A DNA stretch of 64,000 nt from Bombyx mori (lineage: Eukaryota > Arthropoda > Insecta > Lepidoptera > Bombycidae). The notes beneath the pieces were generated by a model. The model was not told the origin of the DNA and ran no database searches. It was given only the letters and a program-made list of their open reading frames with translations. The stretch lies in NCBI RefSeq assembly GCF_030269925.1, contig NC_085131.1, forward strand, positions 634,001-698,000, written 5' to 3'. Of this stretch, positions 54,319 through 64,000 are shown piece by piece. Each line of letters begins with the position of its first letter. The first letter of the stretch is position 1. Position numbers and translations under genes: made by a program.

Positions 54319-57300
54319 CTATCCCCACTCCCAGCGGTGGAGCAAGGGTGGGAACATCCACACATCGGGGTGGCCCACGTGAGATATCTGCGGACCCATG
54401 TCGAACTTACTCCAACTGAAATCAACAATTTTGTTAATAATCGAATATGTGCCTCAAATTCACAAATTACTTCAACGAAGAAGAAGAAATAAATAATAGT
54501 TTAAAAAAACTAACAAAATACGCTTTTATAGAAAATCCAACTAAATAATAGAATATAAATTTGAATAAATTTGAATTAAAAATAGTGTAAGAAAAGATGA
54601 TTTTATTGAAAAAAAGGGTTGGGTGCTTTTCAGGATATTATCAAAATAACCCTTGTACTCATATCTGTTCATAAAATATTTATAATAATTATTTTTAAAT
54701 TACTTATTTCTCATTTTTTAGTTGAATTTCAATTTTTTTAATATTTTTTTTTCATTTTTTTTTTAAATATTGAGTTGTCATCGGTCCTTAATAAGTTTAC
54801 AAAATTTCGTTTTGAAGGGGGTCAAAAGCATGTTCAAAGATTCCGTTATATACTAACATAATAACATACATACATACATTAAAGAGCCCGCAGTTTTTAT
54901 TTATTTTCGTAATAATTGGAGGTCCGGTATGTTCGAAGGGCGCGCTGGCCGATCTGTGTGCTTAGTGCAAGTTTTTTAACGTTCTCGATAGCGTAAAAGT
55001 TAACTTAAATTTTTATGCAATTGAAACAGCGCCCCTAACGACAAACGTACGCAAACTTTTCAACTCCAACAAACTTGAGTTAACTTTTACGCTATCGAAA
55101 ACGTTAAAAAAACTCGCACTAAGCACACTTAACTGTTACACCCGTCTCAAGACGTGAGATCAATGTCTCAATTGTATTACTTAATGGTTGTGCCTTCTTT
55201 CAAACCGCAATGATTAATCATCATCACGGGCTATAGCCGTGCGGGCTGGCAGTGTGTCCTCCCCCAGTAAGGGCAAGGGAAGGGCGGGGTCGAGAGCATG
55301 GTATACTCACACGAAGGGCGGCACCCCCCTGGACAAGTTGTAGGTGGGGCTCGACACGGCTATGAACTGGTAAGTCTTCCTGAGCAGCGAGCTCGTGATC
55401 TTCGCGTCGGTGGCTCCGTGACTGCGATGTCCTAAGGCTCTGAACGGGTACGTACCTGGAGGAACATTAGGCACCAACATTACTTATTTCAATCCGTCAA
55501 CAATAATTTCTCAATCGGTCTTTTAAAAACCATACCTATCGTATTTTTTTTTTTGTAAATGTTAGCTAGTTATTAAAATTATTATAAATTTTTTTATTGC
55601 TTAGATGAGTGGACCAGCTCACAGCCCACCTGGTGTTAAGTGGTTATTGAAGCTCATAGATATCTACAACATAAATGCGCCACCCACCTTGAGATATAAG
55701 ATCTAAGGTCTCAGTATAGTTACAACGGTTATCCCACCCTTCAAACTCAAACGCATTACTGGCTCACGGCAGAAATAAGCAGGGTGGTGGTACCTACCCG
55801 CGCGGACTCAAGACGTCCTACCACCAGTAAAAGGTAAAAATAACTAGCCTTAGCATCGCAGGTCTATGCTCTGTCTTGGGGTGAAAGGTAAATTATTTCC
55901 CAGGTCTTGAATTATAATATTTTAGGTGATTTAAAAAAAGGGAGTAGTTTCTTAATTCGACTGTTTTGTAGGTGAAAAGATTTTGATTTTTTTATTTGAA
56001 AGCTGGTGTTTCTCATGCGGTTACATTTAAATTTTATCAAATTTGACTTCTCTTACATCTATACTAATATTATAAAGCTGAAGAATTTGTTTGCTTGAAC
56101 GCGCTAATCTCAGGAACTACTGGTCCGATTTGAAAAATTCTTTCAGTGTTAGATAGCCCATTTATCGAGGAAGGCTATAGGCTATATAACACCACGCTAA
56201 GACTTATACAAGCGGAGCACCAATCAATAATGTTCAAAATCGGCGTTATTTTTACCTTTTGAGAACTTTCGCTGCGTGCGCTGAAGAAACGATTAAAGTT
56301 TCGCTAAAATAATGTATGACAGAATTGTTCCCCTTTAAAAGATCTAAAAAAAGTCTGCGACAGCATATGTCTATGTGTTAAGGTTATGTTAAGGTATAAT
56401 ATTTTATATTCTAACCAAATTTGTTTAAAATAGAGCATTATTTGTGAACTATTCCATGCGGACGAAGTCGCGGGCAAAAGCTAGTTGATTATATAATCAT
56501 TAGTATACTGTTGGCGGTTTTTTTTATTGTTAAAATATTTTTGTTCTTAACGTTTGGGATTTCGTCCGCATCGGTCCAGCAGTGTCGGTGTGCGTCTCAA
56601 GCCTCAAGGCATTACCGTTGGCGGGGTTGAGGTCGTTCCTGGCGGCGACTGCGTTGGCGGCGCTGTAGGGGGGCGCGCAGGGGGCGCAGCGCGACAGCGG
56701 GTCGTGCCGGTAGTCGTTGTACCGCATCGTCCGGTACATGTCGCGCAGATTGTGGATCTCACTCTGAGACATTATTTTGTGTTATTTAAACGGACTCATA
56801 TATATGTTGTATAGTAACCGGCAAACATCTTGAGCAAATGACCTTGACTGCGCAGAACCGAATTTTAGATCACTTTGGTGGTGAGGGTGAGGCGCGACGG
56901 CAGGGGAAATCGTATCGAGCGCTTTATTGGTAGATCAGTCGAACCTTACGTCCCGCACCGCGCCCTCATTCCGCTTGCTCCCAAAAGTACGCTTGCGTAC
57001 AGTGGAAAGTTATTATATTATTAAAGTCTATCGTTATTAATCGTTAAGTTATTTGTTATAATTACTTGTGGACTTTGTTGCCATTGCTATTTGTTGAGTG
57101 TTTGTTGATTTTTTATAAAACATACAATATGCGCGGCATAGTGTATGTTTTACTACTACACAAACCGGTGTAGTATTCAAAAGAAAGGGTAGAAAAATTG
57201 TGTACGACGTATATTGCTTCATTATAAAACAGGGGAAGAATGATATGGAAAAATTAAAACAGACTTCGGAAGTAACAAAACCATCAGTGAGGACTGTTAG

Positions 57301-60300
57301 GTGCATTATTAAGGAAGCTAAAGGCTCTGGCTTGCTCGCCGTGTTTCGGACTCCGGGTAAGAAAAGATCAGGGAAGAAGAAAGTTACCGGAATTGTTTGT
57401 TTCGTTCAATCTGTAATAAAAAGATGTAATCATAATAACTACATAACAAGCAGCGAAACTCCGTACCGTAGAAAGGCTTCGAAAATTTTAAAGAAGATAT
57501 ACATTTTAATGGCTCGGAATGAAGCTTACGACGTATTGTGAAAGAGCTAGGCTTTAGATGGAAAAAAAGAACAGAAAATAATCGGAAGCTGGTAATTGAA
57601 AAAAGTAACATTCGATTACTACGAATCGAATATCTTCAAAAAATAATTAATTATAGACAAAAAAGAAGACCGAATCGACCGAGTTGTAAACTACACCGAT
57701 GAGCCCTATGTCGACTAATCACGATGATAGCGACTCGGGTGATGAAAACAGTGATGATGATGATGGTCAAGATTATGATAACGAAAAAAAAAATACAAAT
57801 ACCAGCTTCGCTTCAACTGAACCAAGACCTGGCAACAGCTCTAGTTTTGACTTAATAGAAGGAATATCTATTTTACTCCAAGATTAAATTATTACAATTA
57901 TTAACCTACATTTTTTGTTGATGTTCTAATAAATATATAAAAAAATACATATGTTGATTTTAATAATTTAATTGCATTATGACGCAGAGTAAATAATGTT
58001 TTTGCACGTGAGTGTACCATGCGCAAACTTACCCCCACTACGTCAACAAATGCTCAAGAAGTTTGCCGGCTATTATATGTATTCGTGTATTTCAATCGAT
58101 AGGTAGGTACACCGCATGTATTTTTTTTTAAGTGATTTTATGACCTGGTAACTAAGACCTTTAAGTCATGTCTTATTTTAATTTATATTCATATTTTTAT
58201 GAAATGTGATAATATGGAGTGAAATGAAATGCAATGAAGATGATTAATTTGAGACATTAATCAACTGGGATGAAATTAAATGAAATGAGATGATATAGGA
58301 TAAAATATAATCTTAGTAAAATGGTGGTCATTTATTGAGATTTTTCAGTGGACTTTTTGGAGGATCCCGAGAAGTTACGTCCAGCGGCTTTGTTTCATTT
58401 TCCCACATTTGTGCACTTTCACAGATATTAAACACCGTTTTTACACATTTAAACCTGAAGAAACACTAAATAGACAAAATAAAACAAATCACACAATTTC
58501 ACTCCACGCGTTCCCGCCAAAAAGTCCACACCGCATGTAATTTGTTTACTAATGTTGCCCGCCTAATGGTTCAAGATGGTCTGGAAGAGATCGTTTTGTG
58601 CGATAAGACCGCCAATTGTACTTTTTTGTATTTAATGTTCCGCATCTTTTATTTATTTTGTATACAATAGAATAGAGCATACTCTCTCTCTCTCTCTGTG
58701 TGTGTCTTTCAAGCAATGCTGAGTCAAAGAGTTAACGTGACCACCCACGGCCGCTGACACTGGACTGTTTCGCGGCAGAAATAAGTAAGATTGCGGTGCC
58801 CAGGTTGTCACAGCAATCTTGTCATCAGTAATTATTGAAATTTCTAAATAATACGTTGAAGTAACGACATTAAATGGCAAAAGGACCTATAGTCTGTCCG
58901 GGCAGTAGCACAAGACATTGTATAGCTGACGGTCAGACTCTCGCCCTTTTTGGGGGGAACGGGGGAAAAATAATGTTTTAATTTTTTTATTGCCCTTGTA
59001 GCCAGACTAGCATACCGCCCGCCTGGTGGCGAGTGTTTACCGTCGCCCAGGGACTTCAGCAATGCCTATCGATTTCTGCCTTTCTATTAGATTTATTCCT
59101 GTTTCAGTTTCAGTAACGATTTTTCTATAAAATTATCTGACTGCCGCGAATGCCGCGTCGCTCTACCGACATACCTGTTTCTGCTTGAATATCTTCGCCC
59201 TGGGGTTGGTGTGGTAGCCGAACCAGTCGCCGTAAGTGTTCACTCGCTCGTTCCCTCCGCTCAAGTTGAAGACGCTCGGGAAGTACGCGATGTTGTAGGA
59301 TGGGAAATACGAAGTTTGCTTGAGCTCTTCAGTTCTGAAAGAGAATATTAAGTGGGTTGTAGAGTCCACGCGTGAGGTGGCCTGGGGCAGATACCACGGC
59401 TCCGCCTAATTCTGCCGCTAAGCAATCATGCGTTTCAGTACGGACATTAAAACAAACGGGTTCGGCATTTTAATTTTATGTATCAAGCAAGATTATGTTG
59501 TTTATGTTGTCTATGGATGGATAGAACAGACAAGGCTGTATGGGCTTAGATCCCCTTGCCTTTCCTACTAAGGAAAAATTGTACCAAAAAAAATATGTCT
59601 ATGGATGGTAACTCCAACTGAGCCATCAACTCATCAACCCATTTTCAACAGGAATATATTAATAGAAATGATAAGTTTACAAAAACAATAACTTCTTTGA
59701 TCCTTAAAATTGAAGAATGGACTCTTGCATCTTGGAATTCGTTTAGAGAAGAGGCAGCGACGGAGTTCTGTCCCTGGTATTGCTATTGTCTATGGGAGGC
59801 AGAGGACACTGTCCATCGGCTGGCCGCGAACACTATGATTCTAGCTCTAACTAACTACACTGAGACCTTAGAACTCATATCTCAAGGTGGCGGCAATTAC
59901 GTTGTAGATGTCTATGGGCTCCGGTAACCACTTAACTCCAAGATGGGCAGGGAGCGCGTCCACCCACCTAAGCAATAATAAGAAAAAGTTTAACAGCGTT
60001 GGCAATAAAGATACACATGTGCATACATATCGGCCGCCTCTGTGTATCCCGGTAGCTGCTCAACCACCCACAGCAGGCCCGGCCTCACAGACCCCTTCAT
60101 CTTCCCAACAGCCGGCGTGAACTTGTTGTAATCTACAACGTACCTTAAAAAAAACAAAAAAATTACCGTGGGTAACATTACATTCCCTTTGTTGTTGGCA
60201 ACATCGGTGCTTTTTCTTTTCCCTACCTAAGCTGATGGTCTAGAGAGACCATGTCAGCGTCGCCGGGCTAGTCATCGGTGCAATGTTGATAAATTCTTTG

Positions 60301-63300
60301 TTATTTTGAATCTTTCAGGTTTTCATGATTTGGATTTCACATTTTGGGAAACCAGTGTTCTTAGTGCGAATTTTTTAACGTTCTCGACTGCGTAAAAGTT
60401 AACTCAAATTTGTATGCAGTTGGAACGTTTGCCTACGTTTGCGCTGTTACATTGCATATAAATTTAAGTTAACTTTTCTTTATTTTGAAAAATTATGTTC
60501 AGGCATAGCATCCCCTCATCGCTTGTGACATGAATTTTGTTTTTCAATTCAAAAACGCCACGACAACATGGATGTGATAAATTAATGTCTCGACTTGTAC
60601 AAAGACGTGAGATTTCGTCGACACAAAAGGTTCGCCGAAAGCTCGTCTCACCACTGGTTGTTATAGGTGCCGCTGTTGTGGTCCCTGAACAGGCGGACCC
60701 AGCGCGCGCCGTCCGTGGCCAGCCGGTTGGCGACCATGGCGCGAACGAACTCCAATATCTGAAACCGAGCGGAAAGACGCCTTCCAGTCACCGTCCTCCC
60801 CGAACCTGTCGCTTGCGACGAAGGGCTCGACGAGTAAATTAACCCACAGACACAGTCCACTGAGTTTCTCGCCGGATCTTCTAAGTGGGTCGCGTTTCCG
60901 CTCCGGTGGTAGATTCTACGAAGCACGGCTCTTACTAGGGCCAGTGTTAGCAACACTCCGGTTTGAGCTCCGATAGCTCACCTACACAATAGGGTGAAGC
61001 TGAAATAGCCTCTCAAGGCTATCAGCATAGGTACAAAAAATAAGACGCCGCCAGATTGGTCACTTGGTTCGCACACCCATGATCACGTTATTTCATTGCT
61101 GTCATCATAGATAGTCTTCCTCTAAAGGACGAGTCACACACAGCGCTCGGGGGGGGTCGGGGAGGGGTCCCGCAGACGTTCTCTGGGTGAGCGCAGCGGT
61201 CCCATGCAGCAGAAATGGGCTCCGCTTCGGCGGCGGGCTGGTCATTTCCAACCTATCTTCAGAGCTCTAGAGCTCTAGAACGTCCCAAGCAACCTATTGT
61301 GCCTCGTACCTTCCGACTACGGACTCCCCTCCATGAAACTCCCGAGTGGGAACCCGACGAACGTGCAAAGCACAGACAAAACTAAACTCTAACTCTCAAA
61401 CGAAAGATATAATATTTCGTCTTTACTTTAATTACTTGTACAGGTCAACTTGAGGTTAAGTTGTTACCGGAGCCCATAGACTTTAACACAGTAAATATCG
61501 CCGCTCACCTTGAGACATGAGTTCTAAGGTCTCACTCAGTATGGTTACAACGGCTGCCCCACCCTTCAAACCGAAACGCATTACTGCTTCACGGCAGAAA
61601 TAGGCAGGATAGTGGTACCTATCCGTACGGACCCACAAGAGGTCCTAGCATCAGCAAATATGCGAGGGTTAATAAATCAGTAGATATCAATAAGTAGTAA
61701 GGCTCCTAACGAGCCTTTTACTGGTGGTAGGACCTGTTGTGAGTCCGGACGGGTAGGTACCACCGCCTATTTCTGCCGTGAAGCAGTAATGCGTTTCGGT
61801 TTGAAGGGTAGGGCAGCTGTTGTAACTATACTGAAACCTTAGAACTTATATCTCAAGGTGGGTGACGCATTTACGTTGTACATGTCTATGGGCTCCAGTA
61901 ACCACTTAGCACCAGGTGGGCTGTGAGCTCGCCCACCCTTCTAAGCAATAAAAAAAAGAGCTCCGACGCTGACCTGTCCCTCTGGCCGCACGTGCTCGTA
62001 CAGCGTCCGGTTGCTGTTGCCGATGGTGGTCTCGGCGGCCACCAGCCCCGACGACATCACGTAGAAGTCGTCCGTCGACTGCACAACCAGGTATACTCAT
62101 TACATTCACCACACAAAACCAGACTGTCATCTTTATAAATAATACCGACATTAGAAATTAATGCTATAAATTATTTAAAAGAAGCATGTGTGGAAATGAT
62201 AGTGCAAGGTAGAGGGGGAAGAGTTCGACCGAAGAAGACATGTATGGAGTGTGTGAATGACGATATGAGAGAGAGAGGAGTGAGTGTTGAGGTGACGGAT
62301 GATAGAAGAAAATGAAATAGAAAAATTAGCTGTGCCGACCCCATCTAGTGGGATAAGGTGAAGAAAAAGAAGATTTAGAAGATATATATCGCACATACGG
62401 TGCGATAACGTCACTTATTGTATAATTCTTATATAGTTCTGCTAGGCTATAGAAATAAAATGAACTACAAACTTCATCAGTAAAAGCAAACATCTCTCTT
62501 GTCTCAATAATAACTATTAAAAAATGTATTTTCTCACTCAGTGTTCAGTGTTGACAAAAATTGCATAAGTGAGTTTATAGCATCGTATGTGCGATATTAG
62601 AATATATCTTAGTTATTTACACAGCTCGTGGCCCACTAATTAATGGTAAGAACACGCGCAAGACTAAAAAATTCAAATATATTATAAGAAACAAACACTA
62701 CTACGTATTACCTGTACGAAGGCCGGGTAGGAGGAGAGCGACATTTTCCTGCCGGGTATGAGGACCCCGCTGCCCGGTGACGTCATGTAGTTCATCACGT
62801 ACATCTTTTGGATCCGTAGCATCGACTGGTAGCTGCGGACGAGTCGCTCTATTCATCTTCAGTGGGGCGCGATTACGATCCGGTGGTAGATTCGGCGAAG
62901 CACTGCTCTTGCTAGGGCTAGTGTACTCTGGTTTGAGCCCCGAGAGCTCACCTACTTGCTCGACGAATTTAGTATAACCCCTCGAGGTTATTAGAAGTAA
63001 AAAAAAAAAACGTAACGACCAGTTGATAAAATTTGGTCACGAATTTCGATTCATTTTCATTTTTTGTGCATATCTATGTATTTATTTTTATTCGACGCAT
63101 TTTTCTTGTATGGGCACCCCCTTTTGTATTGCTAACACTAAGCTTTGTTTGTTGGGTTTTTTCCTCTATCTAATTGTTGGTAGCGGCTATTCCAACTTCA
63201 CGCGGACCAGTTGATGAGCTCACGGGCTCAACCTGAGAGAATTACTAACATTAGCCCTAGCAAGAGCAGTGCTTCGCAGACATTATCACCGGACCGGGAT

Positions 63301-63826
63301 CGCGACTCACTGAGAAGATCCGGCGAGAAACTCAGAGGGTTACTCAAGCTTGTCATCTACTGTCTAAGCAAATAAATCGCTCAACAAACACAAGAATTAA
63401 TGGGCTTTTCAGTCTTTACCTGTTTGTAAGTAATGGACAGACGTCCACTGCTAGACATGGGCCTTACCAAGTCTCGCTACAAGGATACAGCGCTGCTTGC
63501 ATCCAGCGGATCACCGCGAACCTCAATAGGTTGTCATTCTATCTTGTGGGAGGTCTACCCACGCTACGTCATCCGATACGCGGCCGCAACTCAATGTACC
63601 CCGCACACTGCCACTTCAACTGTCATCTATTTAAATGTAGATAATAGATTAGCAAGCTCTGTCGGACCTGTTCCACGTGACCTGCGCCGTGTACAGGTCC
63701 GAGAGGTCCGGCAGCAGCTTCACCAGCCCCGAGCAGTGCTCCCCGAACATCAGGCCCTCGGGCGTCTCCCTTGGCATGGACAGCGCGAACGCCAGGTCGT
63801 CCAAGTCACCCAGCATGTTAATCCAA
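54319..63826 (-). CDS. lama: Phospholipase B-like protein (PLBD / lamina ancestor), last nine coding exons
   Basis: Nine minus-strand exons join in phase: 63668-63826, 62712-62832, 61974-62078, 60652-60758, 60027-60143, 59175-59334, 56616-56763, 55311-55455 and 54319-54415 (stop TAG). They encode the C-terminal 385 residues. Seen: EHCSGLVKLLP with a Cys at 63733-63735, STDDFYVMSSGLVAAETTIG, NSGTYNNQW, NTYGDWFGYHTNPRAKIF, MRYNDYRHDPLSRC, ARNDLNPANG and a final HVGHPDVWMFPP. All are family strings of PLBD proteins, which are secreted or lysosomal N-terminal-nucleophile amidohydrolases. The Cys in HCSGL corresponds to the residue exposed by self-cleavage in PLBD2. Known: the Drosophila relative is lamina ancestor, a marker of precursor cells; the substrate is uncertain. 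The signal peptide and first exons lie beyond 64000. The first visible donor (GTCCGA) is unusual. Introns hold Bm1, MITE, Helitron and LINE debris. Confidence 0.95.
54955..55128. mobile_element. MITE copy 4 (TTAGTGCGAG family)
   Basis: TGTGTGCTTAGTGCAAG and AACGTTCTCGATAGCGTAAA are inverted at the right as TTTACGCTATCGAAAACGTT and CTCGCACTAAGCACAC. About 174 bp, in the last intron of the PLBD-like gene. Confidence 0.92.
55588..55833 (-). mobile_element. Bm1 SINE, body and tail, reversed
   Basis: ATTGCTTAGATGAGTGGACC, CACCTGGTGTTAAGTGGTTA, CGGCAGAAATAAGCAGGGTG and GTCCTACCACCAGTAAAA. It lies in intron 7 of the visible PLBD-like exons, in sense with that gene. Confidence 0.93.
56058..56484 (+). 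mobile_element. Helitron-like non-autonomous element (common lepidopteran type)
   Basis: Begins TCTATACTAATATTATAAAG after an A and ends GTCGCGGGCAAAAGCTAG before a T. The interior has AATCTCAGGAACTACTGGTC, CCATTTATCGAGGAAGGCTA and TCCATGCGGACGAAG, words found in many lepidopteran introns. It sits only 132 bp from the exon at 56616. Confidence 0.8.
57180..57888 (+). pseudogene. Degenerate IS630/Tc1-like DDE transposase
   Basis: Successive frames encode VYDVYCFIIKQGK, PSVRTVRCIIKEAKGSG, RTPGKKRSGKKKV, then from 57541 KELGFRWKKRTENNRKLVIE and NIRLLRIEYLQKIINYR, then VVNYTDEPYV (normally YTDETYV with a catalytic Asp). It ends in an acidic tail SDSGDENSDDDDGQD. At least two frameshifts occur and the middle and C-terminal catalytic domain is deleted after the TDE motif. 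It is a dead copy inside a PLBD intron. I could not find its terminal repeats. Confidence 0.75.
58121..58527 (-). mobile_element. Family E retroposon, copy with perfect 12-bp duplication
   Basis: ACACCGCATGTA occurs exactly at 58109-58120 and 58528-58539. Between them, on the minus strand, the element starts GGACTTTTTGGCGGGAACGC and ends in poly(A) (the T run at 58121-58129). It is about 85-90% like 12241-12670 by eye, with a short internal deletion near AAACACCG. Confidence 0.85.
58551..58735 (+). repeat. Family D 3' end with (CT)n/(GT)n terminus
   Basis: GGTCTGGAAGAGATCGTTTT, GATAAGACCGCCAATTGTAC, TTTTGTATACAATAGAATAG, then CTCTCTCT and GTGTGTGT. It is the reverse complement of 37752-37935 and abuts the family E copy. 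Confidence 0.7.
58979..59066 (-). repeat. Dispersed repeat family C, reversed
   Basis: TTTTTTTATTGCCCTTGTAG, AGACTAGCATACCGCCCGCC, GTTTACCGTCGCCCAGGGAC and TTCAGCAATGCC. It ends about 110 bp from the exon at 59175. Confidence 0.72.
59857..59985 (+). repeat. Bm1 SINE, 3' part
   Basis: CACTGAGACCTTAGAACTCA, ATGTCTATGGGCTCCGGTAA and CACCTAAGCAATAATAAG. It lies 42 bp from the exon at 60027. Confidence 0.85.
60354..60478. mobile_element. MITE copy 5 (TTAGTGCGAG family), right end truncated
   Basis: GTGTTCTTAGTGCGAATTTT, CGACTGCGTAAAAGTTAACT and AAGTTAACTTTT match copy 3, but the final GAGAACGTT and CTCGCACTAAG arm is gone. Confidence 0.8.
60800..61045 (-). repeat. Dispersed repeat family B, reversed
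   Basis: CCTGTCGCTTGCGACGAAGG, TTCTCGCCGGATCTTCTAAG and GGGCCAGTGTTAGCAACACT, to AGCCTCTCAAGGCTATCAGC. It starts about 40 bp upstream of the exon at 60652-60758. Confidence 0.75.
61441..61656 (-). mobile_element. Bm1 SINE, reversed; first arm of an inverted pair
   Basis: CAGGTCAACTTGAGGTTAAG, GGAGCCCATAGACTTTAACA, CTGCCCCACCCTTCAAACCG and GACCCACAAGAGGTCCTAGC. The A-tail end is truncated. Confidence 0.92.
61716..61958 (+). mobile_element. Bm1 SINE, direct; second arm of an inverted pair
   Basis: TTACTGGTGGTAGGACCTGT through CGTTTCGGTTTGAAGGGTAG to CTAAGCAATAAAAAAAAG. It ends 15 bp before the PLBD-like exon at 61974-62078 and faces the copy at 61441-61656 across about 60 bp. Confidence 0.94.
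62190..62390 (+). pseudogene. RTE-like LINE C-terminal remnant
   Basis: Translates as GRVRPKKTCMECVNDDMRER, GVSVEVTDDRRK, then a stop and CADPI, WDKVKKKKK. It is the same tail as the minus-strand remnant at 33575-33760, with an in-frame stop. Confidence 0.7.
62855..63000 (-). repeat. Dispersed repeat family B fragment, reversed
   Basis: GATTACGATCCGGTGGTAGA, GCACTGCTCTTGCTAGGGCT and GGTTTGAGCCCCGAGAGCTC, then CCCCTCGAGGTTATTAGAAG. It lies 23 bp from the exon at 62712-62832. Confidence 0.72.
63180..63345 (+). repeat. Dispersed repeat family B fragment
   Basis: GTAGCGGCTATTCCAACTTC, GAGCTCACGGGCTCAACCTG, TTAGCCCTAGCAAGAGCAGT and GAGAAGATCCGGCGAGAAAC. Confidence 0.72.
63433..63620 (+). repeat. 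Dispersed repeat family F
   Basis: GACGTCCACTGCTAGACATG, GCATCCAGCGGATCACCGCG and GTGGGAGGTCTACCCACGCT, matching in part the insert at 14452-14557. It is a widespread lepidopteran interspersed sequence, possibly from an RTE-type LINE. Confidence 0.6.
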
Positions 63827-64000
63827 CTGAGAAACAAATAAAAGTATATCTCAGCGTTTCGGAATACACCTTTATAAGCATATTATATATGTAAATATAT
63901 CATGAGCCAGCCATTCAGTTAATCATAAATTTACCATAAGGAATAAATGAAAAGGAAATAAATAGAAAGAGTCAAACATATACATAATACGATATACCCC

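Noticed and set aside
59700..59860. Possible zinc-knuckle-like LINE tail (CPWYCYCLWEAEDTVHRLA)
   Set aside because: A weak resemblance to C-terminal Cys/His motifs of non-LTR elements; spacing is not convincing and the segment ends in Bm1.
60537..60842. 101-codon plus-strand frame
   Set aside because: Overlaps the PLBD-like exon at 60652-60758 on the opposite strand and a family B repeat.
1..64000. CRISPR array, operon or bacterial-type system
   Set aside because: No regularly spaced direct repeats with unique spacers; genes have spliceosomal introns and animal-type spacing.

Overview
This window is nuclear DNA from a lepidopteran, almost certainly a Bombyx silkworm (B. mori or B. mandarina). 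The clearest sign is about twenty copies and fragments of a SINE that I recognise as Bm1, in both orientations. Several have its tRNA-like head, a body and an A-rich tail after a conserved CAATAAA. Lepidopteran Helitrons, RTE-like and jockey/R1-like LINE remnants, and an AT-rich background with GT-AG introns agree with this.

Six protein-coding genes are supported. (1) Bases 1-187, plus: the last KH domain and stop codon of a Nova/Pasilla-type splicing factor, followed by about 7 kb of repeat-poor DNA that is probably its long 3' UTR. (2) 9835-12054, minus: an intronless receptor-like gene with signal peptide, WSC domain, FN3 domain, one membrane segment and a degenerate tyrosine kinase domain (Wsck). 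(3) 15922-19876, plus: a five-exon gene for a 900-residue basic, Ser/Thr-rich protein, NuSAP-like near its C terminus. (4) 46302-47741, minus: an intronless Mfsd14/Hiat1 major-facilitator protein. (5) About 49157-52262, plus: the AP-2 sigma clathrin adaptor subunit, divergent from Mfsd14. (6) 54319-63826, minus: the last nine coding exons of a phospholipase B-like (PLBD / lamina ancestor) gene whose first exons lie beyond the right edge. Exon phases match across every junction in genes 3, 5 and 6.

The genes look functionally unrelated (splicing, signalling, spindle, transport, endocytosis, lysosome), as expected of an ordinary animal chromosome. No operon, CRISPR array, rRNA or credible free-standing tRNA gene is present. 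The 26 kb from 19.9 to 46.3 kb and the introns of the PLBD gene are mobile-element graveyards. Several elements can be defined structurally: a PIF/Harbinger-like element with a 62-bp perfect terminal inverted repeat and TAA duplication (12774-13557); a pogo/Tigger-like element retaining the transposase N terminus (25981-26654); a 241-bp hAT MITE with an 8-bp duplication (21005-21245); a probable hAT-like insertion inside another repeat, with its empty site visible elsewhere (53321-53703); two Helitrons; five copies of an inverted-repeat MITE; and an unclassified ~400-bp retroposon with poly(A) tail and 12-14 bp duplications (12241-12670, 58121-58527).

I did not find a clear undescribed biological system. 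The best candidates for follow-up are the triple loss of catalytic residues in the Wsck kinase domain, the repeat-poor 7 kb behind the KH gene with a tandem TATCGATA-bearing duplication, the unclassified retroposon family, the T-[FY]-[DE]-K repeats plus PP1-docking-like motif in the NuSAP-like protein, and a foldback repeat in an AP-2 sigma intron.
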